The position numbers and the translations under genes are program-made. Of a stretch of DNA of 64,000 nucleotides, positions 8,495-16,727 are shown in pieces. Below the pieces are notes generated by a model. That model saw only the letters and a program-made list of their open reading frames with translations. It was not told where the DNA came from and ran no database searches. Position 1 is the first letter of the stretch. Every line of letters starts with the position of its first letter. Source of the DNA: CAYWEM01 sp964457225 (GTDB lineage: Bacteria; Acidobacteriota; Aminicenantia; UBA2199); NCBI GenBank assembly GCA_964457225.1, contig CAYWEM010000012.1, positions 1-64,000 of the forward strand, in the 5' to 3' direction.

Positions 8495-9701
8495 ACGGCT
8501 CCTTGGAGTGAACTTGGCGCCGGGCGCGCATCCTGAAATCATTGTTCCGCCTCCCGGGAATGTTTCCGGACGGGAATACCTGGAGGCCCTGAAAAAATGG
8601 GCCCTGGAAACAGCTCGTATCTGCGCGAATTGTGGCACCTGTCTGAGTGAATGCCCTGTTTACCGGCAGGAACTCCAGGAAAGCGCCGGACCGCGGGGCA
8701 AAGCGCAACTCGCCTGTCGTTTCCTGGAAGACCGGCTCGGTCCCAGCCCCCTGCTGGAGAAAATCATCGGCCAGTGCCTGCTCTGCGGCAAATGCGAGCA
8801 GGCCTGCCCCAAGGGAGTTCCCTTTCTGGAAATGATGCTGGCCTGCCGACAGTTGCTGGCCGCTGGTTCAGCCCGGCCCTCCCTGAAAAAAGCCATTCTG
8901 GGGCTCTACGGCCGGCCGTTGTTCATGAAAGCCGCCCCGGCGGTTTTGTCCCTGGCCCGCTGTACCCCCTGGCGGTCCAGCCTGCCCAAACCGGCCAGAA
9001 GCCAGGTTGAAAGAGGCCTTTTTACCCGGCGACCGGAGCCCTGTGACATACTGCTTTTTCCCGGCTGCGTCCTGGGCCGGCTCTTTCCGGACCGCCTGCT
9101 GGAACTGAAAAAGGCCCTGGAAAAATCCGGTTACCGGGTGGCCGTACCGGCGGCCGCGGCCTGCTGTGGTTTTCCTCATCTTTCCCAGGGCCGGTTGAAA
9201 CGTTTCCTTGAATTGCGGGCCCACAACCGCAGAGTATTCGCCGCATTCCAGCCTGGTTCAATAGTGGTGCCCTGCGGCAGCGGCTTTCGGGCCATTGCGG
9301 ATTACTATGACCTGGAGGGCATTCCCTGTTTCGAATTCAGTGATTTCTACAGCCGTCAGGCCGGATCAGCCGGGCTGAAAATTCCGGCCGGCCGAGGTAA
9401 GCTGACCTATCACCTGCCCTGCCATCAACCGCGGGATGACCGGGGACAGGTGGCCGTCATGCCTCTTCTGCGGGAGCTTGGCCCTGGTTTCGTTGAAGCG
9501 GAAAAAAATGACTGCTGCGGATTCGGCGGTTTTTTCAGTTTCAGCCATCCGTCCATGGCCGCGGCCTTCAGGGAAAAAAGATGCGCCGGGTTGCTGTCAG
9601 GCGGGGCGGAAAGCGTTGTAACCACCTGCCCGGGCTGTTACCTGCACCTGCAACCGGTCCTGGGCGAAAAACTGCTGTTTTTCTCGGAAATTACGGTATA
9701 A
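8469..9701 (+). CDS. Fe-S oxidoreductase with two 4Fe-4S sites and CCG domains (GlcF/HdrD-like)
   Basis: About 410 residues. Cys52-x2-Cys55-x2-Cys58-x3-Cys62 and Cys103-x2-Cys106-x2-Cys109-x3-Cys113 form two ferredoxin-type clusters. Two CCG (DUF3483-like) units follow: ACCGFPHLSQG, and NDCCGFGG with TCPGCYLHL. This architecture is shared by GlcF, LutA and the HdrD subunit of heterodisulfide reductase. It transfers electrons between a flavin partner and a thiol/quinone. No flavoprotein partner (GlcD-type) is adjacent, so the substrate is unknown. The start is uncertain: the frame opens with TTG at 8469 inside the preceding gene, and a TTG at 8514 behind GGAG is an alternative. Confidence 0.8.
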   Translation: MTGWQAAIERLLGVNLAPGAHPEIIVPPPGNVSGREYLEALKKWALETARICANCGTCLSECPVYRQELQESAGPRGKAQLACRFLEDRLGPSPLLEKIIGQCLLCGKCEQACPKGVPFLEMMLACRQLLAAGSARPSLKKAILGLYGRPLFMKAAPAVLSLARCTPWRSSLPKPARSQVERGLFTRRPEPCDILLFPGCVLGRLFPDRLLELKKALEKSGYRVAVPAAAACCGFPHLSQGRLKRFLELRAHNRRVFAAFQPGSIVVPCGSGFRAIADYYDLEGIPCFEFSDFYSRQAGSAGLKIPAGRGKLTYHLPCHQPRDDRGQVAVMPLLRELGPGFVEAEKNDCCGFGGFFSFSHPSMAAAFREKRCAGLLSGGAESVVTTCPGCYLHLQPVLGEKLLFFSEITV

Positions 9702-9707
9702 ACTCAA

Positions 9708-10292
9708 TCACTCGTACAGGGCCAGCAGTATTTCTCCTGGAGAGCGCTTAGGTACGTGGTGCACCTGTTTATCGTCCCGCCAGTAACGTATATCACCGTC
9801 CTTGACCGGATCAAGCACTATTTCTTCAGCGGCTTGGCCCAGGGCCACCACCAGGACCAGGTCCAGGCCGGGATCAAGCTGCAGCAGCGCGCGCAGGCCT
9901 TCCTTGTCAAAGGCGGCGATGGCGCAGGCGGCCAGGCCGCTTTCCGCCGCCCCCAGCAGAATAGTCTGCAAGGCTATGCCGGCATCCCAGTCAAGGTAAG
10001 TGCTGGCCTTCCGATCCCCGCAGATTACCAGGTAAGCGGCCGGGCGTTCACCCTCAGCCGGGCCGGGCCATTCTTTCAGGTATCCGGCCCATTTCAGAAA
10101 CGGGAAAACTGCGGCGTTCTTTTCCGGGTTATTCACCACCACGTACCTGAGCGGCTGAAGGTTGGCCGCGGAAGGACATAAACAGGTCAGCTCCAGGAGT
10201 TCGAGCAGTTTTTTTGAAGGGATGTCCTTTTCCTGGTGAAAGCGGCGGCAGGAACGGCTTTTTTGCAGTAATTCACGAAGTCGGTCAGGCAA
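9708..10292 (-). CDS. Nitroreductase-family flavoprotein
   Basis: 194 residues. It begins with a TTG at 10292 preceded by AGGAGG. The N-terminal RSCRRFHQE motif, the PSAANLQPLRYVVV segment and the mid-protein DAGIALQTILLGAAESGLAAC helix are characteristic of the FMN-binding nitroreductase fold. Family members are homodimers reducing nitro compounds, quinones or flavins with NAD(P)H; some are ferredoxin-fused or act in dehalogenation. The substrate cannot be read. It is convergent with the Fe-S protein gene (6-bp gap) and lies directly downstream of the HD-GYP gene on the same strand, so may share its transcript. Confidence 0.88.
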   Translation of the reverse strand: MPDRLRELLQKSRSCRRFHQEKDIPSKKLLELLELTCLCPSAANLQPLRYVVVNNPEKNAAVFPFLKWAGYLKEWPGPAEGERPAAYLVICGDRKASTYLDWDAGIALQTILLGAAESGLAACAIAAFDKEGLRALLQLDPGLDLVLVVALGQAAEEIVLDPVKDGDIRYWRDDKQVHHVPKRSPGEILLALYE

Positions 10293-10305
10293 TTTTCCTC
10301 CTATT

Positions 10306-11307
10306 TCAGGCAGGAGACGCGATAAAGTAAAACTTGTCTTTAAGCCGCTGCATGCGGTTGATGTTCAGGTAATTGATGAAAGCGGTCAGGATTTTGCGGT
10401 CGAAACTGTCCATGGCAATCATTTCGCGCAGGGCCAGGTAGGGCTGGGTGGCGCTTTTGTAGGAACGGTTGGAAGTTATGGCGTCGTAAACATCGACCAC
10501 CTTGGCCACCCTGGCCCAGTAATCTATCTGGTTGCCGCGCAGGTGCCCGGGATAACCGTTGCCGATCACCGATTCGTGGTGCTGGTGGATTATGTGCAGG
10601 GTCTGCTCGGAAGCCAGGTTGTGATTGAGGAACAGCTTTGAGCCGTCTTCCGGGTGTTTCTGAATCAGTTCCCACTCCGAAACCGAAAGCGGCCCGGGCT
10701 TCTTGATGATCGTCTCGGGTACCAGGGCCTTGCCCAGGTCGTGCAGCAGGCCGCCCAGGCCGATTTCCTTGATCATGTTGTCATCCTGGATGCCGTTGTC
10801 GATGGCGAAGCCCATCATCAGCAGGCAGACGTTAACCGAGTGCGAATAAGTGTAGGAATCCTTTTCAGCGATGACGATCATGCGCGAAAAGATCTCCTGG
10901 TTGTCCATGATGAAGTTGAAATTGTCGGTGATCGACTTGCGCCAGCGTGAAAACTGCTCCTTTACTTCTGGCTTCTTGAAGCTGCGTTCCATGATGTGAT
11001 CGGAAACCGATCTCAGAATTTTAAGTTTCTTGTTGGTTTCGATGACCGTCGATTTCATCAGGGTATCGACGTTGTTTTCATAGTAATCAAGCAGGTCCGA
11101 TTTTTCCTCTTCCTCGACGTAAAGGTACTTGGCCCCCATGTTGTACATTCTTTCGATCTGATCTTCGGTAATGTAGTCGTTGGCAGGCTTGTAGAGCAAC
11201 AGCCTGTCGTTGCGGGCGATGAAGATGTTGAAATTGACCAGGGAGCGCGGGATAAGATGCAGAGTTTCTATCCTGAGAAAACCCTTGAATTCCTTTTCCC
11301 CTTGCAT
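10306..11307 (-). CDS. HD-GYP domain protein, probable cyclic-di-GMP phosphodiesterase
   Basis: 333 residues, cytosolic. An N-terminal module of about 120 residues resembles the DUF3391-like/PilZ-adjacent region of HD-GYP proteins. The HD-GYP domain follows, with His189-Asp190 in LLHDLGK, then HHESVIGNGYPGHL (GYP motif) and DVYDAIT with YKSA. All metal ligands visible by eye are present, so hydrolysis of c-di-GMP is likely. No receiver domain is present. The gene has an extended -10 promoter only 9 nt before its ATG and no Shine-Dalgarno, so the mRNA is nearly leaderless. Confidence 0.88.
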   Translation of the reverse strand: MQGEKEFKGFLRIETLHLIPRSLVNFNIFIARNDRLLLYKPANDYITEDQIERMYNMGAKYLYVEEEEKSDLLDYYENNVDTLMKSTVIETNKKLKILRSVSDHIMERSFKKPEVKEQFSRWRKSITDNFNFIMDNQEIFSRMIVIAEKDSYTYSHSVNVCLLMMGFAIDNGIQDDNMIKEIGLGGLLHDLGKALVPETIIKKPGPLSVSEWELIQKHPEDGSKLFLNHNLASEQTLHIIHQHHESVIGNGYPGHLRGNQIDYWARVAKVVDVYDAITSNRSYKSATQPYLALREMIAMDSFDRKILTAFINYLNINRMQRLKDKFYFIASPA

Positions 11308-11316
11308 AGTGGCTCA

Positions 11317-11345
11317 ATTATAGCAAAAAACTTTTTTTAAAACAA
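11317..11345 (-). promoter_or_regulatory. Promoter of the HD-GYP gene, near-leaderless
   Basis: Reverse strand: TTGTTT (11340-11345), 17-bp spacer ending in TGC, then TATAAT (11317-11322), an extended -10. The predicted start near 11310 leaves a leader of about 3 nt. Confidence 0.65.
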
Positions 11346-11414
11346 CAAACGGCTCTTTTTTTTCGATCCGGTTATCGCTGTGACTCCGCATACGCTTTTG
11401 ATCGTCTTTTTCGC

Positions 11415-12890
11415 TCAATCCTTTAATTCCCGGATCAGTTCCCGGGTCAGAAACCAGCGGCGTAATTCCAGCATCTGCACGTAATTGGTTATTATTCTCC
11501 GGGCCACCTGGTTCTGTCGCTGGAGCAGGAAACTGAATTCCTTTTCCCGGTTGCGCCAGGCCTTGAAATTGGCGTTTTCGAAGTTTTTCCATTCACGCTG
11601 CACCTTGTCGATTCTTTCCCGGTACTTCTCATCGAGCAGGTCGGCCAGCTGCTGGTAACTCCAGAAGGCCAAGTCATCACTGGCCGGCTGAAAGGCCGTA
11701 CCGGCTTTAAAGTGATCCGCCAGGGCCTTTTCCGGGTCACCGCGTGTGTAGCCGGGCGGTGGTTCGTTCAGGGAAAGGTACCAGGGTGCATAGGCATTGG
11801 CGTCGGGACGGCTGAAAGAAATCCAGGCCAGGTCGGCCATTTCCGGGGGCAGCCAGGAACGGAGCTGGGCGACGAAGGAATATCGGGTACTGGCGGTGCA
11901 GATTGTCCGCTTGCCGGTGCGGTTGGGAGAACCCTTGCGGTAAGAATCGGTTTCGTCGTAAAGAGTGCCTTCGTAATGATCCCGCATCAGGTTGAAAAGA
12001 TCGCTGACTTTGACCTTGCGCCGCGGCTGGAAAGAGAAAGGCAGGCGGTCTTCGACCTGGTAGCCTCCCCTGGAAAGCAGGTTGGTGCCGCGCCACTGGC
12101 GCAGGATATTGCCCTCGGATATCAGGTTGCGGGGATCCGAATAGGCCCGGGCGAAGTCAAAAGCCCCCTCGGTTTCCGGATCGTACCAGCCGCGCCTGAT
12201 TGCGTAGTCGATAATATCCGGAGAACCGAGATAGTTTTCCCGGTCATCCAGGTCTACCCCGGCCAGGGTGTAGTAATTGGCGATAACCGCCACCTCGCTG
12301 TCTGGGATACGCCCCGCCACCCAGCGTTTACCCTTGACCACGTGGACCAGCCAGCCTTCACGGCGATCGGCGATGGCGTAAGTGCGTCCCGAATGATAAT
12401 AACCAAACCGTTCAACCAGCTCTCCCAGTAATTCAACGGCGCCGCGGGCGCTGGTGGCCCGCTCGGCCAGGATGCGCCTCAGCATGAAGCCGATGCCCCC
12501 GTTGACCAGCTCAGGTTGATCTTCGCGGGAAAGGCAGGCATTCGAAGTCACAGCCACCCCGTGCTCGTTGAAATACGAATCGGCGAAATCTATGCCTGGA
12601 ATCTGCAGCCATAAAAAAGCCGCGCTTTCCGGAACCTGGGCCATAGACGCCCCGTTCTTCAGCAAAACCAGGTCTCCGGGATTGTTCCGACGCCGCTCAC
12701 GAACGATCAGGTTGACGAAAAGCAGGTCACCGTTGTCATCTTCGTTGTGGGCCAGCATGACCGAACCGTCATCCGAAGCATCGCGTCCGACTATCACCGT
12801 GTAACAGTCAAGCTCGGCCGCAGGTCCGGAAACCGGGGGAAAAAGAAAAATGACGATCAGCAACCACAACCAGCCGTATTGCGTTTTCAT
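11415..12890 (-). CDS. Secreted C69-family dipeptidase
   Basis: 491 residues. A signal peptide (about 1-25) ends just before Cys29 (AAELDCYTVIVG), the N-terminal-nucleophile position of peptidase family C69 (dipeptidase A type). The following GRDASDDGSVMLAHNEDD and the later RTYAIADRREGWLVHVVKGKRW stretches are family hallmarks. C69 enzymes are Ntn hydrolases that cleave dipeptides. Maturation probably needs removal of residues up to Cys29. A long charged C-terminal helix (EWKNFENANFKAWRNREKE) fits the family. It has no Shine-Dalgarno; the -10 box sits 6 nt before the ATG. It adds to the peptide-scavenging repertoire here. Confidence 0.9.
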   Translation of the reverse strand: MKTQYGWLWLLIVIFLFPPVSGPAAELDCYTVIVGRDASDDGSVMLAHNEDDNGDLLFVNLIVRERRRNNPGDLVLLKNGASMAQVPESAAFLWLQIPGIDFADSYFNEHGVAVTSNACLSREDQPELVNGGIGFMLRRILAERATSARGAVELLGELVERFGYYHSGRTYAIADRREGWLVHVVKGKRWVAGRIPDSEVAVIANYYTLAGVDLDDRENYLGSPDIIDYAIRRGWYDPETEGAFDFARAYSDPRNLISEGNILRQWRGTNLLSRGGYQVEDRLPFSFQPRRKVKVSDLFNLMRDHYEGTLYDETDSYRKGSPNRTGKRTICTASTRYSFVAQLRSWLPPEMADLAWISFSRPDANAYAPWYLSLNEPPPGYTRGDPEKALADHFKAGTAFQPASDDLAFWSYQQLADLLDEKYRERIDKVQREWKNFENANFKAWRNREKEFSFLLQRQNQVARRIITNYVQMLELRRWFLTRELIRELKD

Positions 12891-12896
12891 GTCCCA

Positions 12897-12925
12897 AGAT
12901 TAGCATAAAAGACAGCTGTTTTCCA
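12897..12925 (-). promoter_or_regulatory. Promoter of the C69 dipeptidase gene, leaderless
   Basis: Reverse strand: TGGAAA (12920-12925), 17-bp spacer ending TGC, -10 TAATCT (12897-12902). The predicted start at 12890 coincides with the A of the ATG. Confidence 0.5.
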
Positions 12926-12989
12926 CCGGAAAAAAACCGTTTTCACTCTGACGGTTTTCAAGCTGCGCCGACCTCGGGCGCGATACGGC

Positions 12990-13018
12990 TTGCAAGCGTC
13001 CCCGCTCCGTCTTATAAT
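12990..13018 (+). promoter_or_regulatory. Promoter of the HD protein-lptB-DUF401 operon
   Basis: TTGCAA (12990-12995), 17-bp spacer, TATAAT (13013-13018). The start near 13025 gives a leader of about 19 nt with AAGGAG. Confidence 0.72.
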
Positions 13019-13043
13019 CTGTTATTCCAGTCAAGGAGTTAAG

Positions 13044-13580
13044 ATGACTCAAGAAGAAGCCCTGACTCTGCTGCGCCGGCACCTCAAGCAGGAGAACCTG
13101 GTCAAGCACAGTATCGCCGTGGCCGCCTGCTTGAAGGCCCTGGCCGACCATTACTCGGAAGACCGGGAAACCTGGTCCCTGGCCGGCCTGCTGCACGATC
13201 TCGATTACGAATACACCCTTGACAAACCGGATGAACACACCCTGGTCACCGAGCAACTGCTGGCAGAGGAAAAACTTCCCGGCTCAATTATCCAGGCCAT
13301 CAAGGGACACAACCTCAAGGCGGATCATACCAGCCTGCTCGACCGGGCCCTGTACGCGGTCGATCCGACCAGCGGTTTCATCATCGCCTGCGCCCTGATG
13401 CACCCGCAAAAAAAGCTCGCGGCTCTGGACCTGGCCTTTCTCAAGAAGCGCTACAAGGAAAAATCCTTCGCCAAGGGAGCCTGCCGGACCCAGATGGCTT
13501 CCCTGGAAGAAGATTTCGATAGTTTCCTGAGCATCTGCCTGGCCGGCATGCAGGACGCCTCCACTGAACTCGGCCTTTGA
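13044..13580 (+). CDS. HD-domain (HDIG) hydrolase-fold protein
   Basis: 178 residues. The ATG at 13044 follows AAGGAG; a longer frame would run through the promoter. His22, the HD pair in AGLLHDLDYE (around residue 52) and a later HTLV / GHN pattern mark a single HD domain of the YedJ/HDIG type (COG2316-like). Such proteins are predicted metal-dependent phosphohydrolases; the substrate is unknown. The stop overlaps the lptB start as TGATG, so the two are coupled. Confidence 0.8.
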   Translation: MTQEEALTLLRRHLKQENLVKHSIAVAACLKALADHYSEDRETWSLAGLLHDLDYEYTLDKPDEHTLVTEQLLAEEKLPGSIIQAIKGHNLKADHTSLLDRALYAVDPTSGFIIACALMHPQKKLAALDLAFLKKRYKEKSFAKGACRTQMASLEEDFDSFLSICLAGMQDASTELGL

Positions 13581-14377
13581 TGTCTATCCTGCGCACCAGC
13601 AAGCTCAGGAAGGAATACGGCGGCCAGGCCGTGGTCAACGACATAGACCTGGAATTCAACCGCGGCACGGTCAGCGCCCTGCTGGGCCGCAACGGGGCCG
13701 GTAAAACAACCACCTTCCTGATGATCGCCGGCATAGTGCCGCCCGACGGCGGCTCCGTCTTTTTTGCCGGGAAAGACATCACCTGTCTGCCTGCCGCCGA
13801 GCGCGCCGGCCTGGGACTGGTTTACCTGCCCCAGGAACACTCGGTTTTTGTCAAGACCACGGTCTTGAACAACCTGTTCATGATCCTGGAACTGAAATAC
13901 GACCAGGCCGAGGCCAGGCAAAAAGCCGAACTACTGCTGGAAGATTTCGGCCTGCTCACGGTACGGGATTCGATGGCCTACCACCTCAGCGGCGGAGAAA
14001 AAAGGCGCCTGGAAATCGCCCGGGCCATGATCCAGGAGCCGGCCTTTCTCTTTCTCGATGAACCCTTCACCGGCATTGATCCGATTACCATCCTGGAGAT
14101 CCAGAAAGTTCTGCTGAAACTGAAAGAGCGGGGCATGGGCATCATCATCACCGACCACAACGTGGTCGATACATTCTTCATCAGCGATCGGGCCTACATC
14201 ATTCACCAGGGCGACATACTCAGCAGCGGATCGCCGGCAGAACTGGTGCGGGAGAAACTGGTGCGCAAGCTCTTTCTCGGCGAGGATTTTGTCATCGGCC
14301 GGGCTGAGCGGCAATACGGTCCGGCGGAACTGCCCTTCCCGGACCTGGAAACGCCGCCTGAGGAGGGAGAAACTTGA
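13580..14377 (+). CDS. lptB: LptB-like ABC transporter ATPase
   Basis: 265 residues. Walker A is at 36-43 (GRNGAGKT), signature LSGGEKRRLEIARA, Walker B FLFLDEPFTGIDP and the D-loop/H-loop ITDHNV. The ITDHNV segment and short SMAYHLSGGE pattern match LptB more than LivG/LivF. LptB is the dimeric ATPase that powers LPS extraction from the inner membrane with LptF/G/C. No other lpt gene is nearby, so the assignment rests on sequence type. ATG at 13580 is preferred to the TTG one codon earlier. It overlaps both neighbours (TGATG upstream, TTGA downstream). Confidence 0.8.
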   Translation: MSILRTSKLRKEYGGQAVVNDIDLEFNRGTVSALLGRNGAGKTTTFLMIAGIVPPDGGSVFFAGKDITCLPAAERAGLGLVYLPQEHSVFVKTTVLNNLFMILELKYDQAEARQKAELLLEDFGLLTVRDSMAYHLSGGEKRRLEIARAMIQEPAFLFLDEPFTGIDPITILEIQKVLLKLKERGMGIIITDHNVVDTFFISDRAYIIHQGDILSSGSPAELVREKLVRKLFLGEDFVIGRAERQYGPAELPFPDLETPPEEGET

Positions 14378-15588
14378 TCGTTTTCGCCAAGTTCGGTCTT
14401 CTGATCGTTTTGCTGATCATCCTGCTCCGCCTGAAACTGCCGCTGGCCGCAGCCATCATGGCCATCAGCGCCGCCCAGGTCCTGCTTTCCGGCCTGGGCC
14501 CGGAAGCCACCGGCCGGGCCGTGATACAAGCCCTGAGTGAACCAAAGAGCATTGAGCTTTTCGCCGTCATAGTTCTGGTCATATTCATCGGGGAAATCCT
14601 CAAGCGGCACCGGCTTTTCGACCGTCTGATCCTTTCACTGAACGGCCTTATCAGGGACGCCCGGCTGGTGGCCATGGTCGCGCCCTCGGTGATCGGACTG
14701 CTGCCCATGCCCGGCGGTGCTCTCTTTTCAGCCCCGCTGGTCGACACTTCCACCAGGGAAATGAAAATTGAGCCTGCCTTCAGGGCCTTTCTCAACTACT
14801 GGTTCCGCCACCTCTGGGAATTCGTCTGGCCGGTTTACGCGGGACTGTTGATATTTCACGCCATGTCAGGCATCCCCCTGCGCACCATCATCCTCTGGCA
14901 GTCACCTTTTACCCTGCTCAACCTGCTCAGCGGCCTGGCCATTGCCTGGTACCATTTCCGCCGTCACGGCATCAAGCGCAGCATACCGCCGAGGAGTCCG
15001 AAAAACCGCCTGCTGGCAGACCTTTTCCTGGGCACCTGGCCGATCCTGGCGGTCATCCTGCTTTTCTTCGTCTTTTCCATCCCCCTGCACTATTCACTGC
15101 TGGCCGTTTCCCTTGTGCTGGCGCTGGTCCTGCGGGTCGGCCCGGCCGAGGTATTCAGGATTATCTTTTCTCGCGCCATGGGCAATATCCTGTTGGTCAT
15201 TGCCGCGGTGATGGTATTCCAGCATATCCTGCAGGCTTCGGATTCCTTCGCCGCCCTGGCCGAACTGCGAGTCTCACTGCCGCTGGTAGTGCTGTTCGCC
15301 GCCCTGGTCTCTTTTACAGTTGGCTTTTTGACAGGGGTCAATACAGCTTACATCATCATCGCCTACCCCATCGTGCTGCCCCTGATCGCCAACCTGCCCA
15401 ATGTCGTCTTTCTCTCGCTCTACGTTTACATCATCGGCTTCGCCGGCATCCTGCTCTCGCCCCTGCACCTCTGCCTGGTGCTGAGCAACGAGTACTTTTG
15501 CACCTCGCTGCTCAAGGTCTACCGCTACATGGCCCTGCCGGTGGCCCTGCAGGTGCTCGCCGCCACCCTGGCCGCCCTGCTGCTCTAG
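14374..15588 (+). CDS. DUF401 family integral membrane protein
   Basis: 404 residues, about ten or more hydrophobic segments spread along the length. The SVIGLLPMPGGALFSAPLVD segment and the second-half GFLTGVNTAYIIIAYPI segment identify DUF401, a member of the ion/anion-transporter-like superfamily related to gluconate and citrate permeases. Transport substrate is unknown. Start TTG at 14374 overlaps the lptB stop (TTGA) and is preceded by GAGGAGGGAG. It is the last gene of the HD-lptB operon; whether it relates to LPS export is not known. Confidence 0.82.
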   Translation: MIVFAKFGLLIVLLIILLRLKLPLAAAIMAISAAQVLLSGLGPEATGRAVIQALSEPKSIELFAVIVLVIFIGEILKRHRLFDRLILSLNGLIRDARLVAMVAPSVIGLLPMPGGALFSAPLVDTSTREMKIEPAFRAFLNYWFRHLWEFVWPVYAGLLIFHAMSGIPLRTIILWQSPFTLLNLLSGLAIAWYHFRRHGIKRSIPPRSPKNRLLADLFLGTWPILAVILLFFVFSIPLHYSLLAVSLVLALVLRVGPAEVFRIIFSRAMGNILLVIAAVMVFQHILQASDSFAALAELRVSLPLVVLFAALVSFTVGFLTGVNTAYIIIAYPIVLPLIANLPNVVFLSLYVYIIGFAGILLSPLHLCLVLSNEYFCTSLLKVYRYMALPVALQVLAATLAALLL

Positions 15589-15725
15589 TCCAGGCCGGAT
15601 ACAGTGCCGGGAAAACCTGCATTTGAGGAAAAGGACGGCCGACTGCTCATTGCCTCAAGCCTGACCCAGGATTAGATCAAGTGCCGGCACAGCCGGACCA
15701 CTGAAGTAACATTCCAGCCCCTGTA

Positions 15726-16727
15726 TTATCTCTTTTTTGGCAGAATGTCCGGGTTCTCGGCATAAAAAAAACGCACGCCGCTGTCAGGATCGAGGAAGAC
15801 ACTGTCCTCGTAGGAAAACATGAATACCCCTTCCCGGTAATCACCGATCCGGGACTGCAATTCCCGGCCGCATTGCTCGGCCACCAGCATTTCGGCGAAA
15901 TCCGGTCCGGCGGCCGTGCTCAGCTGGATGCCTCCCGAGAAGCGCGGGTTGATTTCGAAAAAAGTGATTTTTTCCCGGTGGATCTTGCCCTGGATATTGA
16001 CCGCGCCCTGGAAACTGAATTCGCGGCCGATCCTGATTATCAACTGCTCCAGTTCCTGGTTGCGGAAAGTCATGCCGCGGTCGGACACCCCGGCCCTGAT
16101 CACCATGCGGTAGCGGGGCACGTAGGAAATCAGTCGGCCGTGACGGTCGAAAAAGGCGTCCACCGTGAATTCCCGGCCCTGGAGATACTCCTGTAAAAGC
16201 GGCTGGGGCACGTAGGAAATGAAGAAATCGAGTTCCCGCTGATTCTTTATCATGAAGGAGTTGACACTGCCGCGGCCGTTGCGAGGCTTGATGAAAAGGG
16301 GAAACCCGATCCGGTCTGGCAGGTTTTCCGGCAGGAAAGTCTGCGGAAAGGGCAGGTTGCGGGATTTGAAATAATCCCAGGTACGCCACTTGTCGTTGCA
16401 GGCGGCGACAGTTTCAGGGCTGGATATGGAAACAGTGATGCCTTCGGCGGCAAAGAGCTCCCGGTTATCCGCCCAGAGCTGGAGTTCCTCGTCAATGGTC
16501 GGCACTATCAGGGCAACACTCTCGCGCCTGGCTATATCCGCCATCATCTCCAGGTAACGCGGGTCGGAAACCAGTGGGACCGGGTAATAAACATGACCGA
16601 AAAACAGCGCCGGCGCCTGGTCACTGAAATCCGCGGTTATCACCCGGCCGCCCAGGGGCAGCAGGGCCCGGTGAAAATTTCGCACCAGTGACACCCGTCT
16701 TGAAACAGATGTTATCAGGACGTTCAC
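15726..16727 (-). CDS. ATP-grasp ligase (PylC/CarB-like)
   Basis: 333 residues. An N-terminal Rossmann-like preATP domain (VLITSVSRRVSLVRNF) is followed by the ATP-grasp core: the lysine segment FIKPRNGRGSVN, the QEYLQGREFTVDAF adenine-binding strand and FEINPRFSGGIQLS with metal-binding Glu and Asn. The pattern resembles carbamoyl-phosphate-synthase-like and PylC-like carboxylate-amine ligases. It would form an amide or peptide-like bond with ATP. It starts with GTG at 16727 overlapping the PseG-like stop (GTGA) and ends the three-gene operon. The substrate may be a product of the upstream aminotransferase; this is inference. Confidence 0.83.
   Translation of the reverse strand: MNVLITSVSRRVSLVRNFHRALLPLGGRVITADFSDQAPALFFGHVYYPVPLVSDPRYLEMMADIARRESVALIVPTIDEELQLWADNRELFAAEGITVSISSPETVAACNDKWRTWDYFKSRNLPFPQTFLPENLPDRIGFPLFIKPRNGRGSVNSFMIKNQRELDFFISYVPQPLLQEYLQGREFTVDAFFDRHGRLISYVPRYRMVIRAGVSDRGMTFRNQELEQLIIRIGREFSFQGAVNIQGKIHREKITFFEINPRFSGGIQLSTAAGPDFAEMLVAEQCGRELQSRIGDYREGVFMFSYEDSVFLDPDSGVRFFYAENPDILPKKR

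Noticed and set aside
9708..10292. Longer start for the nitroreductase
   Set aside because: The TTG at 10292 has a strong AGGAGG, and the family length (about 190) is reached from it.
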